DNA of 64,000 nucleotides from positions 81,588 to 145,587 of the forward strand of contig QCPC01000002.1 of NCBI GenBank assembly GCA_003212695.1, written 5' to 3'. This DNA is from Prochlorococcus sp. AG-436-C13. Its GTDB lineage: Bacteria; Cyanobacteriota; Cyanobacteriia; PCC-6307; Cyanobiaceae. The translations under genes were made by a program, and so were the position numbers. The notes below the pieces were generated by a model. It ran no database searches. It worked only from the letters and a program-made list of their open reading frames with translations, and was not told the DNA's origin. This document shows, in pieces, positions 27,852-37,314 of the stretch (position 1 is its first letter; every line of letters begins with the position of its first letter).

Positions 27852-29147
27852 TTATTTTATGTACTCTTTTAAAACTCCATTCCTATTTGGATGACGTAGT
27901 TTTCTTAATGCTTTTGCCTCTATTTGTCTAATCCTTTCTCTAGTCACATCAAAAATCTGACCAATTTCTTCTAGGGTTTTCATTCGTCCATCATCAAGAC
28001 CATATCTCAATCGAAGTACATCTCTTTCTCTAGGGCTTAAAGTAGCAAGAACTCCTTCTAAGTCCTCTCTTAGTAGTGTTTTTGCAACATCTAATTCAGG
28101 GTTCTCTGAATCTGATTCAATAAAATCTCCTAGACGAGAATCCTCTTCTTTCCCAATAGGAGTTTCTAGGGATATTGGCAGTTGAGCACTTTTAGCGATA
28201 AACCGAAGCTTTTCAATTGTCATTTCCATACTTTCTGCAATTTCTTCCTCGCTTGGCTTTCTACCAAACTCTTGACTTAGAACTTTTGTGGTTTTTTTAA
28301 TTCTTGAAATAGTTTCATATAGGTGAACAGGCAGTCTTATGGTTCTACTTTGATCTGCAATTGCTCTTGTTATTGCTTGGCGTATCCACCAAGTTGCATA
28401 TGTTGAAAATTTATAACCTTTTTCATGATCAAATTTTTCTGCAGCACGAATAAGACCTAGGCTCCCTTCTTGAATTAGATCTTGAAAAGATAGTCCTCTA
28501 TTCATATACTTTTTCGCAATTGACACAACTAATCGAAGATTAGATTGCACCATTTTTTCTTTGGCACGTCTGGCCAACATAAGTCTTCGCCTAAACCTTG
28601 CCATTGGCATACCAACTAAAGCAGCCCATTCTTTTTTTGTTGGAAGCTGGCCATGCTCGCTTTCAAATTGGATTGCAAGTTCTTCTAAGTGCAAAAGATC
28701 AGCAATTTTGCGTGCAAGCTCGATTTCCTCATCTGGTCTTAATAATCTTATGCGACCAATTTCTTGCAAATAAACTCTAATTGAATCTTCTGTATAAACA
28801 CCTTTAGGGCCAAGTTTGATGCTGGCAAGGGCTTTTTCTCTTGCTTCTTGGTCGCTAAATTCACTAATAAGAGCATCAGAATCAGGCTGCATTTCTAATT
28901 TAGAATTAGGTTGGAGCTCCTCTGGATTTGCAAGAAGCAATTCATCAGCGGCTATTTCCAAATCCTTAGTAGAAGTATCTGTAGCTTCTATATTTACATC
29001 GGATAAAGTAATATTTTTTTTCTTTGGGTTTAATTTTTTCTGAGAAGCAGTTTGGTTTTTTTTAGGGCTTTGTTTGATTGCAGACATGCTTTTTTTTGCT
29101 TTGGCCTTGGCTGTAGCAGAAGAGTTTTGAGAAGTTACAGTAGTCAT
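27852..29147 (-). CDS. rpoD: principal RNA polymerase sigma factor RpoD/SigA
   Basis: Group 1 sigma factor. ATG 29147 is chosen because it opens the natural N-terminus ([10 protein letters not shown]..., a Ser/Lys-rich extension); upstream codons in frame are unlike a sigma factor. Order of regions: 1.2 ([29 protein letters not shown]), 2.1-2.4 ([26 protein letters not shown] to [20 protein letters not shown]), 3, and 4.2 ([29 protein letters not shown]). Length 431. Divergent from priA; the gap of over 350 bp holds a structured RNA candidate. Confidence 0.98.
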   Translation of the reverse strand: MTTVTSQNSSATAKAKAKKSMSAIKQSPKKNQTASQKKLNPKKKNITLSDVNIEATDTSTKDLEIAADELLLANPEELQPNSKLEMQPDSDALISEFSDQEAREKALASIKLGPKGVYTEDSIRVYLQEIGRIRLLRPDEEIELARKIADLLHLEELAIQFESEHGQLPTKKEWAALVGMPMARFRRRLMLARRAKEKMVQSNLRLVVSIAKKYMNRGLSFQDLIQEGSLGLIRAAEKFDHEKGYKFSTYATWWIRQAITRAIADQSRTIRLPVHLYETISRIKKTTKVLSQEFGRKPSEEEIAESMEMTIEKLRFIAKSAQLPISLETPIGKEEDSRLGDFIESDSENPELDVAKTLLREDLEGVLATLSPRERDVLRLRYGLDDGRMKTLEEIGQIFDVTRERIRQIEAKALRKLRHPNRNGVLKEYIK

Positions 29148-29340
29148 GTGGAAAGATTCAAAAAGGACAAAAATCTCTTGATGTATTTTTATTTGCTTTC
29201 TACGTTGATTTCGTACATATCTAGGGCTTAAGACTAATGATTTTAAAATTAAAATCAAATAAAACTTGTAATAGAGAAGATCTCTATTGAAGTTTATGAA
29301 CGAAAGCCTTTACGGAATTGTGAGATTAAAGGAGGTCTTT

Positions 29341-29480
29341 GTAAGTTGCTACAGAATGGTCCGGGGCTTTCTCAGACAGGCATGACCTTTTTGGGAGTTA
29401 CCCTCTGGCCAAGCTTCTTGCCTTCCCACTGAACAGGATTCTGTATTGTTCAGATAACAGCGTTATGCTGCAACTCTCTA
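29341..29480 (+). ncRNA. candidate structured RNA, 6S-like, upstream of priA
   Basis: The region is GC-rich (positions 29358-29437 are about 56% GC against a background near 37%) and has long-range pairing: AGTTGC (29344-29349) with GCAACT (29470-29475), and ACAGAAT (29351-29357) with ATTCTGT (29438-29444). Between the two closing stems on the 3' side is a small hairpin ATAAC-AGC-GTTAT (29454-29466). Inside are hairpins such as GGC(C)AAG-CTT-CTTGCC (29407-29422). A closing stem, a bubble with a 3' hairpin and an internal stem is the plan of 6S RNA. Strand is inferred from priA; an rpoD leader on the other strand is the main alternative. Ends are approximate. Confidence 0.5.
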
Positions 29481-29520
29481 AGTTTATGAAAATTTTCTGA
29501 AGTAGGCAACTGTTTTTTTT

Positions 29521-31743
29521 ATGAGCATTAAAGAAATAGATGTATGGCTTGACGTTGGAAGGACAGGACGTTGTTTTGCTTATAAAGATGGGAATGAATT
29601 GGGTGTTGGAATTGGAGACATTGTTTTGGTCCGATTAAAAGGTAGGGCTATGTATGGTCTTGTTGTGCAGATTGAGGATCGAAAACAAAATATTGATCTA
29701 ACAAATATAGAAACGATTTTACAAAAGGCAGCAGTTGAATCTAGTTGGAAAGAATGGCTTGAGATAGTTGCCGTGAGATGCCATGTAAGTCCTTTTAAGA
29801 TGCTTAAGGCTGCCTTACCAGCTGGATGGCTAGGTCAAGCAAAGAAAAGGAATATTGATCCAAAAAGTTGGTGGTGGATTTTCTTGCAAGATTTAGACAA
29901 TTTATTTCCTTCACTTTCTTCTAGGCAAAAAGACTTAGTGACTATTCTTAAGGGTAAAGGTGGAGGAGCCTGGCAAAAGGATCTCCTTTTAATGGGCTTT
30001 TCTGCAACTTTCATAAAAGGTTGCTTAAATCGAGGTTTTATAAAGCGGCGTAAACGAATTGCAGTTGATGCAAAAGATTCAATCGAAGAATCTCTTGCAT
30101 CAACACTTCAATTGGAAACGGCACGTTTACTTACTGATGAACAACAAAATGCATTGAATCTGTTTGTTCAACAGCCCCGAGGATCTACCTTATTGATTTG
30201 GGGCGTTACAGGTTCAGGAAAGACAGAGATCTATTTGCAAATGGCAGCCAAAGAATTAGAGCAAGGTAGACATTGCTTGATACTCGCCCCAGAGATTGGC
30301 TTGATACCACAACTTGTAGATCGATGTAAAAAACGATTTGGATTTCAAGTCCTTGAATATCATAGTGCTTGCTCAGAAAAAAAGAGAATCTCTGTTTGGC
30401 GTGATGCTTTAAATACGGTTAAGCCTTTAGTAATAGTTGGAACACGGTCAGCGATTTTTCTTCCTTTGCATCCTTTAGGCTTAATTGTTTTAGATGAAGA
30501 GCATGATAGCTCTTACAAGCAAGAATCTCCAATGCCTTGCTATCATGCTAGAGAATTGGCATTAGAGCGTGCAAAAAGAACGGGAGCTAAAGTTGTTCTG
30601 GGAAGTGCGACACCATCATTGTTTACATGGAAGAATCTTGCCCCTGATGGCAATATTGTTGTAGCAAGACTTACGCGTCGAATATCCGATAAGCCTTTGC
30701 CTGCTGTAATTGTTGTAGATATGAGACAGGAATTGGCGCATGGCCATAGACAACTTTTGAGTCGACCATTACTTCATAGACTTTCACTGTTGCAGGAGTC
30801 TGGTGAACAGGCAGTTATCCTCGTACCAAGAAGAGGGTATAGTAGCTTTTTAAGTTGTCGTAGTTGTGGAGACGTAGTTCAATGCCCTAATTGTGATGTT
30901 TCATTAACAGTTCATCAGAATAAAAATAGCCAGCAATGGTTACGTTGTCATTGGTGTAATTATCGTACGAGTATTGGATTTAGATGTAAAGAATGTGATT
31001 CTACGGCTTTCAAGCCATTTGGCGCAGGGACTCAAAGAGTAATGCAAACATTGGAAGAAGAGCTTAAGGATCTTAGGCTTTTACGTTTTGATCGAGACTC
31101 AACTCGTGGCCGTGATGGACACCGACGATTGCTAGAAAAATTCGCTGCTGGCGAGGCAGATGTTTTGATTGGTACTCAGATGCTTGCTAAAGGGATGGAC
31201 TTGCCAAAAGTTACTCTTGCGGTTGTTTTGGCCGCCGATGGTTTATTGCATAGGCCTGACTTGCTTGCTGAAGAACAAGCATTGCAGCTTTTTATGCAAT
31301 TAGCTGGTCGTGCTGGAAGAGGCGAAAGGCCTGGGAAAGTACTTGTTCAAACTTATTCTCCAGATCACCCTGTAATTCTTCACCTTGTAGATGGTAGCTA
31401 TGAGGATTTTCTTAAGAAAGAATCTAGTTTGAGAAGAAATGCAGGATTGGTTCCTTATAGCAGAACGTGTTTATTGCGTATGTCTGGAGAATCTGCTTCT
31501 TTAACCGCTACTTCTGCTACAGCATTGGCTGAGTATATTCGACCATATTGCAGTGCCTCTGGTTGGATGCTTTTAGGCCCTTCTCCTGCACTTGTAGAGA
31601 GAGTTGCTGGCAAAAGTAGGTGGCAAATTTTGCTTCATGGACCTGAGTCAAGTGAATTGCCCTTTCCCAATGATAATAAGCTTTGGGAATGTCTACCTAA
31701 AGATGTTAATTTGTCTATTGATCCAGACCCTATTAACCTCTGA
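29521..31743 (+). CDS. priA: primosomal replication protein N', PriA helicase
   Basis: 3'-5' helicase that restarts stalled replication forks. The 740-residue protein has the N-terminal DNA-binding part, then the helicase core: Walker A GVTGSGKTEIYLQ, LAPEIGLIPQL, VGTRSAIFLPL, DEEHDSSYKQE (DEEH box), LGSATPSL, the zinc-binding Cys array (CRSCGDVVQCPNCD ... CHWCNYRTS...CKECD), and the C-terminal GTQMLAKGMDLPKV and QLAGRAGRG motifs. ATG at 29521 directly follows a run of eight T. Bacterial length. Confidence 0.97.
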   Translation: MSIKEIDVWLDVGRTGRCFAYKDGNELGVGIGDIVLVRLKGRAMYGLVVQIEDRKQNIDLTNIETILQKAAVESSWKEWLEIVAVRCHVSPFKMLKAALPAGWLGQAKKRNIDPKSWWWIFLQDLDNLFPSLSSRQKDLVTILKGKGGGAWQKDLLLMGFSATFIKGCLNRGFIKRRKRIAVDAKDSIEESLASTLQLETARLLTDEQQNALNLFVQQPRGSTLLIWGVTGSGKTEIYLQMAAKELEQGRHCLILAPEIGLIPQLVDRCKKRFGFQVLEYHSACSEKKRISVWRDALNTVKPLVIVGTRSAIFLPLHPLGLIVLDEEHDSSYKQESPMPCYHARELALERAKRTGAKVVLGSATPSLFTWKNLAPDGNIVVARLTRRISDKPLPAVIVVDMRQELAHGHRQLLSRPLLHRLSLLQESGEQAVILVPRRGYSSFLSCRSCGDVVQCPNCDVSLTVHQNKNSQQWLRCHWCNYRTSIGFRCKECDSTAFKPFGAGTQRVMQTLEEELKDLRLLRFDRDSTRGRDGHRRLLEKFAAGEADVLIGTQMLAKGMDLPKVTLAVVLAADGLLHRPDLLAEEQALQLFMQLAGRAGRGERPGKVLVQTYSPDHPVILHLVDGSYEDFLKKESSLRRNAGLVPYSRTCLLRMSGESASLTATSATALAEYIRPYCSASGWMLLGPSPALVERVAGKSRWQILLHGPESSELPFPNDNKLWECLPKDVNLSIDPDPINL

Positions 31744-31760
31744 CACTTTATACAATCTCC

Positions 31761-32864
31761 TTAAGGGGGTAATTCGGGAAACCCAAGTCCCATCTCTAGC
31801 CTCAAATATTGCAAGAGCATACTAAGACTCATTATTAATAAGATGAGAATAGTTCCAATGCCGATAGGATTCCATTGCCATTTATGAAAAGATAGATTGT
31901 TCCTAGAACCTGTTTTTAGAGGCCATCTAATTTGTTTATTTAAAACATTCGCTGGTAGAGGGTAGCCTTTTGGGCTCTCTTTTTTTTGAAAAGAGTTTAT
32001 TATGATTCCAAGTTTTAAGCCAGGAACTTCAGGAATTTCACTAAGGTCAATATTTAAATTTAATTTTTGATCAACTCCTATCAACCAATTCTTTTCGGCT
32101 AGGTTTAAATCAACGATAGGCGGGTCGAAACCAGCACTTTTTGCTGCAACGTTAACTATACTTTTTAGAGTTTTATTTGCTTCTTTAGAACTCTGAGAAG
32201 GGGCTTTAATTAACTGCCTGCCTTCCTCAATATTTGTTTCTACACTTATTTTAGGGTAAAGATTTTTTAGGGAAGAATTAAGATTTTCCTGCCAAGGTAT
32301 CAATGCAGATGAGTTGCTTTCAGTATCCCAGGCCATCTTTATACGATCAGGCCCATTGACTTCTATTTCAGTATTAAACTCTACACAGCCACTAAGAAGA
32401 ATAGTTAGAAGGCATAAAATTATACAGCTAAATACTGTAAAGCCTATACTTAAATATTTAGTGGAACCAGTTGGAGGAATGTTAATTGTCACCTTCTTTT
32501 TTTTAAGTTTGTTATTTAGATTTGAATATGATTTGTCAGTATCATTCATGCTCAAATCTGGAATTTTAATTGACCAATTTTCAGGTCTTTCTAGTGAAGG
32601 TGAATTCAAAACAGATAGATATTGTTTTGCTTGTTGACGAATAGAATCTTTTTTATGCTTTGAAAGTATTTCACATATATAAATCGCTTTTTGAGTATTT
32701 CCTTGTCCAATTAATGCTGTAATCATGATCGTTCCAATTTCTCCCCCGTTTTCACTTTGTAAAGAGTCAACTTTTAAAAGCAAATCCAGTTTTGATAAGC
32801 ATTCTCTGTATGCCCCTCTTGCTAACTCTTTCTTAGCTTCTTTTAGAGTCGTCTCACGACCCAT
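31761..32864 (-). CDS. DUF3153-like membrane protein
   Basis: A 367-residue protein. The first 110 residues look helical and TPR-like (ECLSKLDLLLKVDSLQ, MITALIGQGNTQKAIYICEIL). A membrane segment (FSCIILCLLTILLSGC, about residue 150) leads into a beta-rich domain beginning VEFNTEIEVN, as in DUF3153, whose members often have a lipobox-like LSGC. A second membrane segment lies near the C-terminus. The Cys in LLSGC could carry lipid if an internal signal were cleaved, but the long N-terminal domain makes that unlikely. Starts just 3 nt after argB's stop on the same strand. Confidence 0.7.
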   Translation of the reverse strand: MGRETTLKEAKKELARGAYRECLSKLDLLLKVDSLQSENGGEIGTIMITALIGQGNTQKAIYICEILSKHKKDSIRQQAKQYLSVLNSPSLERPENWSIKIPDLSMNDTDKSYSNLNNKLKKKKVTINIPPTGSTKYLSIGFTVFSCIILCLLTILLSGCVEFNTEIEVNGPDRIKMAWDTESNSSALIPWQENLNSSLKNLYPKISVETNIEEGRQLIKAPSQSSKEANKTLKSIVNVAAKSAGFDPPIVDLNLAEKNWLIGVDQKLNLNIDLSEIPEVPGLKLGIIINSFQKKESPKGYPLPANVLNKQIRWPLKTGSRNNLSFHKWQWNPIGIGTILILLIMSLSMLLQYLRLEMGLGFPELPP

Positions 32865-32867
32865 TTG

Positions 32868-33755
32868 TTAACCTCGGCCAACAATCATTGTGCCTATACC
32901 TTTATCGGTAAAAATCTCTAGAAGAAGAGAGTGCGGAATGCGCCCATCAATTATATGTGCTGCTGCCACCCCTTGAGCCAGTGCTCTTATACAACACTGA
33001 GCCTTAGGTGTCATCCCACCATTGACTACACCCTGATTGATAAGCTCACGAACTTCTGGCAGCTTGATGTGACGAATAAGTGACTCTAAATCGTTTTGAT
33101 CTTTTAATACGCCAATAGTGTCAGTTAATAGAATAAGCTTTTCTGCTCCAATTGCTGCAGCAATTTCTCCAGCTACAATATCAGCATTTATATTATAAGT
33201 AACTCCTTCTTCTGATGCTGCAACACTTGATATGACAGGTATATACCCTTTGCTAATCAGTGGTTCAAGTACATCTGCATTTATTTTAGAGACTTCTCCA
33301 ACAAGGCCATGACTACCATCTCCTAAGCAACGTGCTTCAATCAACTTTCCATCAACACCACATAGACCTATAGACAAAGCGCCAACTTTGTTGATTCCAT
33401 TAACTATTTGTTTATTTACTTTCCCGATTAAAACCATTTCAACTATTTCCATTGTTTCAGGATTTGTAACTCTTAATCCATCACGAAATTCACTTTGGAT
33501 ATTAAGTTTAGTAAGCCATTGATTAATTTCAGGCCCTCCCCCATGAACAACGATTGGATGTGCACCTACACTTGAAAGCAATGCAATATCTCTAAAGACT
33601 GCTTCTTGGAGGCTTTCTGTAGCCATTGCCGAGCCGCCATATTTTATGACTATCCTTCGACCGGCAAACTTCTGGATATAGGGGAGCGCTTCACTGAGAA
33701 CAGCTACTCTTACTGAGTCGTTATTGTGTTGATGGATAGAGGGACTTGTGCTCAT
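32868..33755 (-). CDS. argB: acetylglutamate kinase
   Basis: Second step of arginine synthesis, phosphorylating N-acetylglutamate. In cyanobacteria it is controlled by the PII protein. The 295-residue protein (ATG 33755; ATGs further upstream would overlap the DUF2854 gene) has [79 protein letters not shown], and [32 protein letters not shown]. Followed closely by the DUF3153 gene; the neighbours have no arginine link. Confidence 0.97.
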   Translation of the reverse strand: MSTSPSIHQHNNDSVRVAVLSEALPYIQKFAGRRIVIKYGGSAMATESLQEAVFRDIALLSSVGAHPIVVHGGGPEINQWLTKLNIQSEFRDGLRVTNPETMEIVEMVLIGKVNKQIVNGINKVGALSIGLCGVDGKLIEARCLGDGSHGLVGEVSKINADVLEPLISKGYIPVISSVAASEEGVTYNINADIVAGEIAAAIGAEKLILLTDTIGVLKDQNDLESLIRHIKLPEVRELINQGVVNGGMTPKAQCCIRALAQGVAAAHIIDGRIPHSLLLEIFTDKGIGTMIVGRG

Positions 33756-33768
33756 CTCTGAAGGTAAA

Positions 33769-34341
33769 TTATTCAATGACATTATTATTGGTTTTGGTAT
33801 TACTGATTGTCTTTGGAAGGAGTTCAAGGATTAACTCTCCTTCGGAGGTTGGTGTTATATCTGCTATCAGATCCTTTGCAAAAAATCTTCCTAATCGATC
33901 TTTTTTTTGTTGCCATTTTTCAATAGGAACCCCACAAAATTCAAATTTCATGCGGACACCAAAATCTTGATCGTTTTCGGTTAATTCGATTTCAATAAGT
34001 TGTGGGGGTTTATTGTCATCCCAAAGCTTTAATGCTTGGAGCGATGTCTCAAGATGTGCTCTTTGACCATATCTATATCTTGTAACATCTCCAATTAAAT
34101 CTGATAGTTCTTTTGGACCTTGAAGTTTTAATTTATTTAATTGAGACTTCGAAATGTCACTTTTAGTGGGACTTAATTCAGAGTTCTTCATGGCTAAACC
34201 TATAAGAAGAATAGGCACTCCATAGAAAAAAGTTGGCACACTCAAATTTGTAGCATCATTGAAGTAAGAAATAAGACCAGTTATGGCAAGCACACTTCCT
34301 GCTATAGAAACTATGCTTGCCGGTGAAAATTGTTTTTTCAT
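33769..34341 (-). CDS. DUF2854 family membrane protein
   Basis: A 190-residue protein with two hydrophobic N-terminal segments ([21 protein letters not shown] and [17 protein letters not shown]) and a soluble C-terminal domain ([29 protein letters not shown], then [26 protein letters not shown]). It matches DUF2854, a cyanobacterial and plastid family with no known function; recognition is by eye. ATG start. 13 nt upstream of argB on the same strand, so probably in one transcript with argB and the DUF3153 gene. Confidence 0.7.
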   Translation of the reverse strand: MKKQFSPASIVSIAGSVLAITGLISYFNDATNLSVPTFFYGVPILLIGLAMKNSELSPTKSDISKSQLNKLKLQGPKELSDLIGDVTRYRYGQRAHLETSLQALKLWDDNKPPQLIEIELTENDQDFGVRMKFEFCGVPIEKWQQKKDRLGRFFAKDLIADITPTSEGELILELLPKTISNTKTNNNVIE

Positions 34342-34392
34342 TTTTGCATTTTGGGCTCCCTAGGCCTTAGTTTTGTGTATTTAGGAAGTTTT

Positions 34393-34578
34393 ATGACTTC
34401 GTTAGATGAACAATCGATTGATCTTAAAGAGCTAATAGATCTTTTAAATAAAGATAGAGCTTTAATATTAGAAAAGATTGATCAAGGACAATGGCCAGAA
34501 TTAAGGCATGACCTAGCTGCTTTGGAAAGAGAACTTGGAAAGTTTCTTACTTTAGCTTCAGACAAGTTTGACAACTAA
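34393..34578 (+). CDS. small conserved protein, unknown function
   Basis: A 61-residue acidic helical protein, MTSLDEQSIDLKELIDLLNK..., with DLAALERELGKFLTLASDKFDN at the end. The ATG at 34393 is chosen; the upstream part of the frame overlaps the divergent DUF2854 gene and reads like a non-coding hydrophobic run. A short coiled coil is likely. It has the look of a small conserved picocyanobacterial gene, but I cannot name it. Its end faces ssb (17-nt gap). Confidence 0.6.
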   Translation: MTSLDEQSIDLKELIDLLNKDRALILEKIDQGQWPELRHDLAALERELGKFLTLASDKFDN

Positions 34579-34595
34579 TGAATAAGCCTGTGTCT

Positions 34596-35057
34596 TTAAA
34601 AAGGTATGTCATCAGTATCTGGAACTAATGGTGAACTATTCCAATTCACTGAATCTTCCTCTTGTTTAATGTTCTTGGGGTTTTCGGAAATAGAAGGAGA
34701 TGAAGAATTTGCAGGTTCTAAATTTATATCAGATTGCATTGGCAACTCCTTTGCATCAGTGCTTGTGTGCAGCTTAGAAACAGTAAATTCAGCTTTTTTT
34801 TCTTTAGTTCCATCTTGTCTGGGCACTGTGTTCATTCTTAGGCGGCCTTCTAAGATGAGTTTTTGACCTATTTGAATTCTGTTTTGGAGTTCTTGGGCCA
34901 TACTTCCCCATCCAACAACTTTGATGGAACCTTTTGGGTCTTCAGTACGAAGCCCATCAAATACCACCTCCATTTCTGCTATTGCAGTTTTGTTGTCTTG
35001 GGTGTAACGGATTGTGGGTGCTAATTTGACTGTGCCCTCAAGCATGCAGTGATTCAT
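34596..35057 (-). CDS. ssb: single-stranded DNA-binding protein
   Basis: Binds single-stranded DNA in replication and repair. The 153-residue protein has an OB fold at the N-terminus (CMLEGTVKLAPTIRYTQDNKTAIAEMEV, KVVGWGSMAQEL, GQKLILEGRLRMNTVP), a disordered Ser/Asn/Pro linker, and the acidic partner-binding tip DTDDIPF at the very end. Either of two starts is possible (ATG 35057 or the ATG four codons later). Divergent from cobK. Confidence 0.93.
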   Translation of the reverse strand: MNHCMLEGTVKLAPTIRYTQDNKTAIAEMEVVFDGLRTEDPKGSIKVVGWGSMAQELQNRIQIGQKLILEGRLRMNTVPRQDGTKEKKAEFTVSKLHTSTDAKELPMQSDINLEPANSSSPSISENPKNIKQEEDSVNWNSSPLVPDTDDIPF

Positions 35058-35085
35058 TTTCTAGCAGGCGGTGAGAGGTATCTTG

Positions 35086-35880
35086 ATGCAAATTAGAAGA
35101 AAATGCCACCGTAATATATGGGTATTATCCGGAACTGGGGATGGTCCTCCTATTGTAAATGGTTTGATTGCAAAAGGTTATGAGGTTTCTGTAAGTGTTG
35201 TTTCATTTCAGGCATCATTGCCATACTCTCACATGCCTTTGAAGAATCTATGGGTTGGGGCATTACAAGGCAAAGATGATATTAGACGAGTAATTGAAAA
35301 TTCTTTTGTAATGCACGATGGATTTGATTGTGTTATTGATGCCACTCATCCATTTGCACAAAAAATAAGTTCTTCTCTCAAAACAGTTTGTCTAGAGCTT
35401 GACCAGCCTTTAGTGCGATTTGAAAGATATTGCAAGACTATATCAAAGGCAGTCTTAATAGCAGGCGTAGAAGAGCTTATAAATTTGAATTTCATAGGAC
35501 AAAAAATACTATTTGCTATTGGAGGAAGACTTTTGCCTAAAGCACTTTATTTCGCAAAGAAATCAGGTGCAGTAAGTTTTGCGAGGGTTTTACCAACTAC
35601 TGAAGGAATCCTGGCAGGATTGGTTTCGGAGCTGCCTCAGGCTAATTTGGCTGTGGTAAGGCCATCCAAAAGAGAGCAAATGGGTGAACTTGAGGCTGCG
35701 CTTTGTAGAAAATGGGGTATAACAGGCATAGTCGCAAGAGAATCTGGCGGGATTACTCAAGATATATGGCAAAATATTTCTCTAAAGCAAAATCTTAATT
35801 TGTGGTTAATTGCTAGGCCAACAAATAATAATTATGATTGCATAGTTAAAACCAAGTCAGAGCTATTTGATTATTTTTAA
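35086..35880 (+). CDS. cobK: precorrin-6A reductase (CobK/CbiJ)
   Basis: NADPH-dependent reductase of corrin ring synthesis. The 264-residue protein has WVLSGTGDGPPIVNGLIAKGYEV (nucleotide binding), the family hallmark IDATHPFAQKIS, PLVRFER, LFAIGGRLLPKAL, and TGIVARESGG near the C-terminus. ATG 35086 is chosen; a GTG at 35071 is possible. Prochlorococcus makes a cobalamin form de novo, and cobO at 55 kb is a second gene of that pathway in this window. The next gene, cutA, is close behind. Confidence 0.93.
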   Translation: MQIRRKCHRNIWVLSGTGDGPPIVNGLIAKGYEVSVSVVSFQASLPYSHMPLKNLWVGALQGKDDIRRVIENSFVMHDGFDCVIDATHPFAQKISSSLKTVCLELDQPLVRFERYCKTISKAVLIAGVEELINLNFIGQKILFAIGGRLLPKALYFAKKSGAVSFARVLPTTEGILAGLVSELPQANLAVVRPSKREQMGELEAALCRKWGITGIVARESGGITQDIWQNISLKQNLNLWLIARPTNNNYDCIVKTKSELFDYF

Positions 35881-35922
35881 TATTTGATTGAGTTAACATT
35901 AAAGGTATATTCAATTTTTGGA

Positions 35923-36249
35923 ATGAACTCTAATTTAAAACATGGAGAGCTTTCATTAGTAATTACTACTGAAAGTAATTATGATAATGCAAAGAAATTA
36001 GCCAGAAGTCTTATCTCTAAAAAATTAGCTTCATGTATAAGCTTTGTACAAATTAACTCTGTTTATTATTGGAGTAATGAAATTATAGAAGAATCAGAAG
36101 TGCAAGTAAATATTAAGGTTAGCTCAAGCCTTGTTGAAAAGTTGTTTGATGCTTTGAAAGAAATACATAGCTATCAATTACCTCAGTTCATATGCTTAAA
36201 TGCCTCTGTTAGTGAAGAATATTTTCAGTGGTGTTCTAAAAACATTTAA
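35923..36249 (+). CDS. cutA: divalent-cation tolerance protein CutA
   Basis: A 108-residue trimeric protein of the CutA1 family, linked in E. coli to copper tolerance; its physiological role is not firmly known. Conserved parts are LVITTESNYDNAKKLARSLISKKLASCISF (the Cys of LASC), VYYWSNEIIEESEVQVNIKVS, and SYQLPQFICL. The family normally has YxWxGxIxxxxE. ATG 35923 fits the family length; a longer TTG start at 35884 does not. Same strand as cobK. Confidence 0.93.
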   Translation: MNSNLKHGELSLVITTESNYDNAKKLARSLISKKLASCISFVQINSVYYWSNEIIEESEVQVNIKVSSSLVEKLFDALKEIHSYQLPQFICLNASVSEEYFQWCSKNI

Positions 36250-36252
36250 TTT

Positions 36253-37272
36253 TTATAATAAAGAGAGGTTCTCTTTAACAAGTTTTTGCAAAGATATTGT
36301 TGATCTTGAGCCTAATTGAGTAACTATATAACCTGCACAAATTGAACCAATGTGGCCACAGACTTCCAAGTTTTTACTACTTAAATATCCATGTAAGAAA
36401 CCACTAGCATACAAATCTCCAGCACCAGTTGTATCAATTGTTTTCCCAAACTTATAAGTATTAATTATAAATCTTTTGTTTTCATTAATAATAATAGAGC
36501 CCTCTGCACCCTTAGTTAAAACACAAATTTCACACTTTTTTCTAATTGCTTCTACTGAAGCTTCAAAATTTTTAGATTTGTATAATGCAATTATTTCATT
36601 TTCATTGGCAAAAAGGATATCTACATACTTCTCTACTAACAATTGAAAACTTTCTCTATGACGTTCAATGCAGAAAGTATCTGATAATGAAAGTGCTACT
36701 TTGCCTCCATTTGCTTTGCATAGTTCTGCAGCAGTTATAAATGAACTTTTAGCTGAATCTAAGTCCCATAAGTAACCTTCTAAGTACAGTAGCTTTGTTT
36801 TGCTAACTATTGAAAAGTCAATGTCTTTTGGTTCAAGTAATACTGAAGAGCCTAAATACGTGCACATTGTTCTCTCTGCATCAGGAGTGACGTAAATAAA
36901 GCATCTTGCAGTTGAAGGCCCTTCTCTTATTGGTAAGGCATTGAACACAGCGCCTGTTGAGCAAAGATCTTTAATAAAAGTATTTCCTAATTCGTCTTCT
37001 TTAACTCTTCCTATAAAGCCTGCTGAACTTCCTAGGGCTGATAGACCTGCGATAGTATTTGCGACAGATCCACCAGAAGTTTCCAATGATGATTTACTTC
37101 TAAAATATAGTTGCGTTGCTTTTTCTTGATTTATTAAACTCATACTTCCCTTTGTCAGCTCATTCTCGTTTAAGAAAGAATCTTCTGTTTCTATAAGTAC
37201 ATCAACTATTGCATTTCCTATTCCTACTATATCTAGATTTTTTGTATCTATTTCCATATCTCTATTAGTCAT
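36253..37272 (-). CDS. PfkB-family sugar/adenosine kinase
   Basis: A 339-residue ribokinase-like protein with DIVGIGNAIVDVLIE at the N-terminus, GGSVANTIAGLSALGSSAGFIGRVKEDELG (the first PfkB signature) and DTTGAGDLYASGFLHGYL (second signature, with catalytic Asp). The pattern resembles eukaryotic-type adenosine kinases and their bacterial relatives more than fructokinases, but the substrate cannot be fixed by eye. ATG start. Convergent with cutA, 3 nt apart; purA lies upstream on the same strand. Confidence 0.87.
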   Translation of the reverse strand: MTNRDMEIDTKNLDIVGIGNAIVDVLIETEDSFLNENELTKGSMSLINQEKATQLYFRSKSSLETSGGSVANTIAGLSALGSSAGFIGRVKEDELGNTFIKDLCSTGAVFNALPIREGPSTARCFIYVTPDAERTMCTYLGSSVLLEPKDIDFSIVSKTKLLYLEGYLWDLDSAKSSFITAAELCKANGGKVALSLSDTFCIERHRESFQLLVEKYVDILFANENEIIALYKSKNFEASVEAIRKKCEICVLTKGAEGSIIINENKRFIINTYKFGKTIDTTGAGDLYASGFLHGYLSSKNLEVCGHIGSICAGYIVTQLGSRSTISLQKLVKENLSLL

Positions 37273-37314
37273 TTATATATTTATAATAACCTAAGTATAT
37301 AAATTAAGTTGTTT

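Noticed and set aside
29491..29520. Intrinsic terminator before priA (run of eight T at 29513-29520)
   Set aside because: The sequence before the T-run, AGTAGGCAACTG, forms only a three-base stem, so a real terminator is doubtful.
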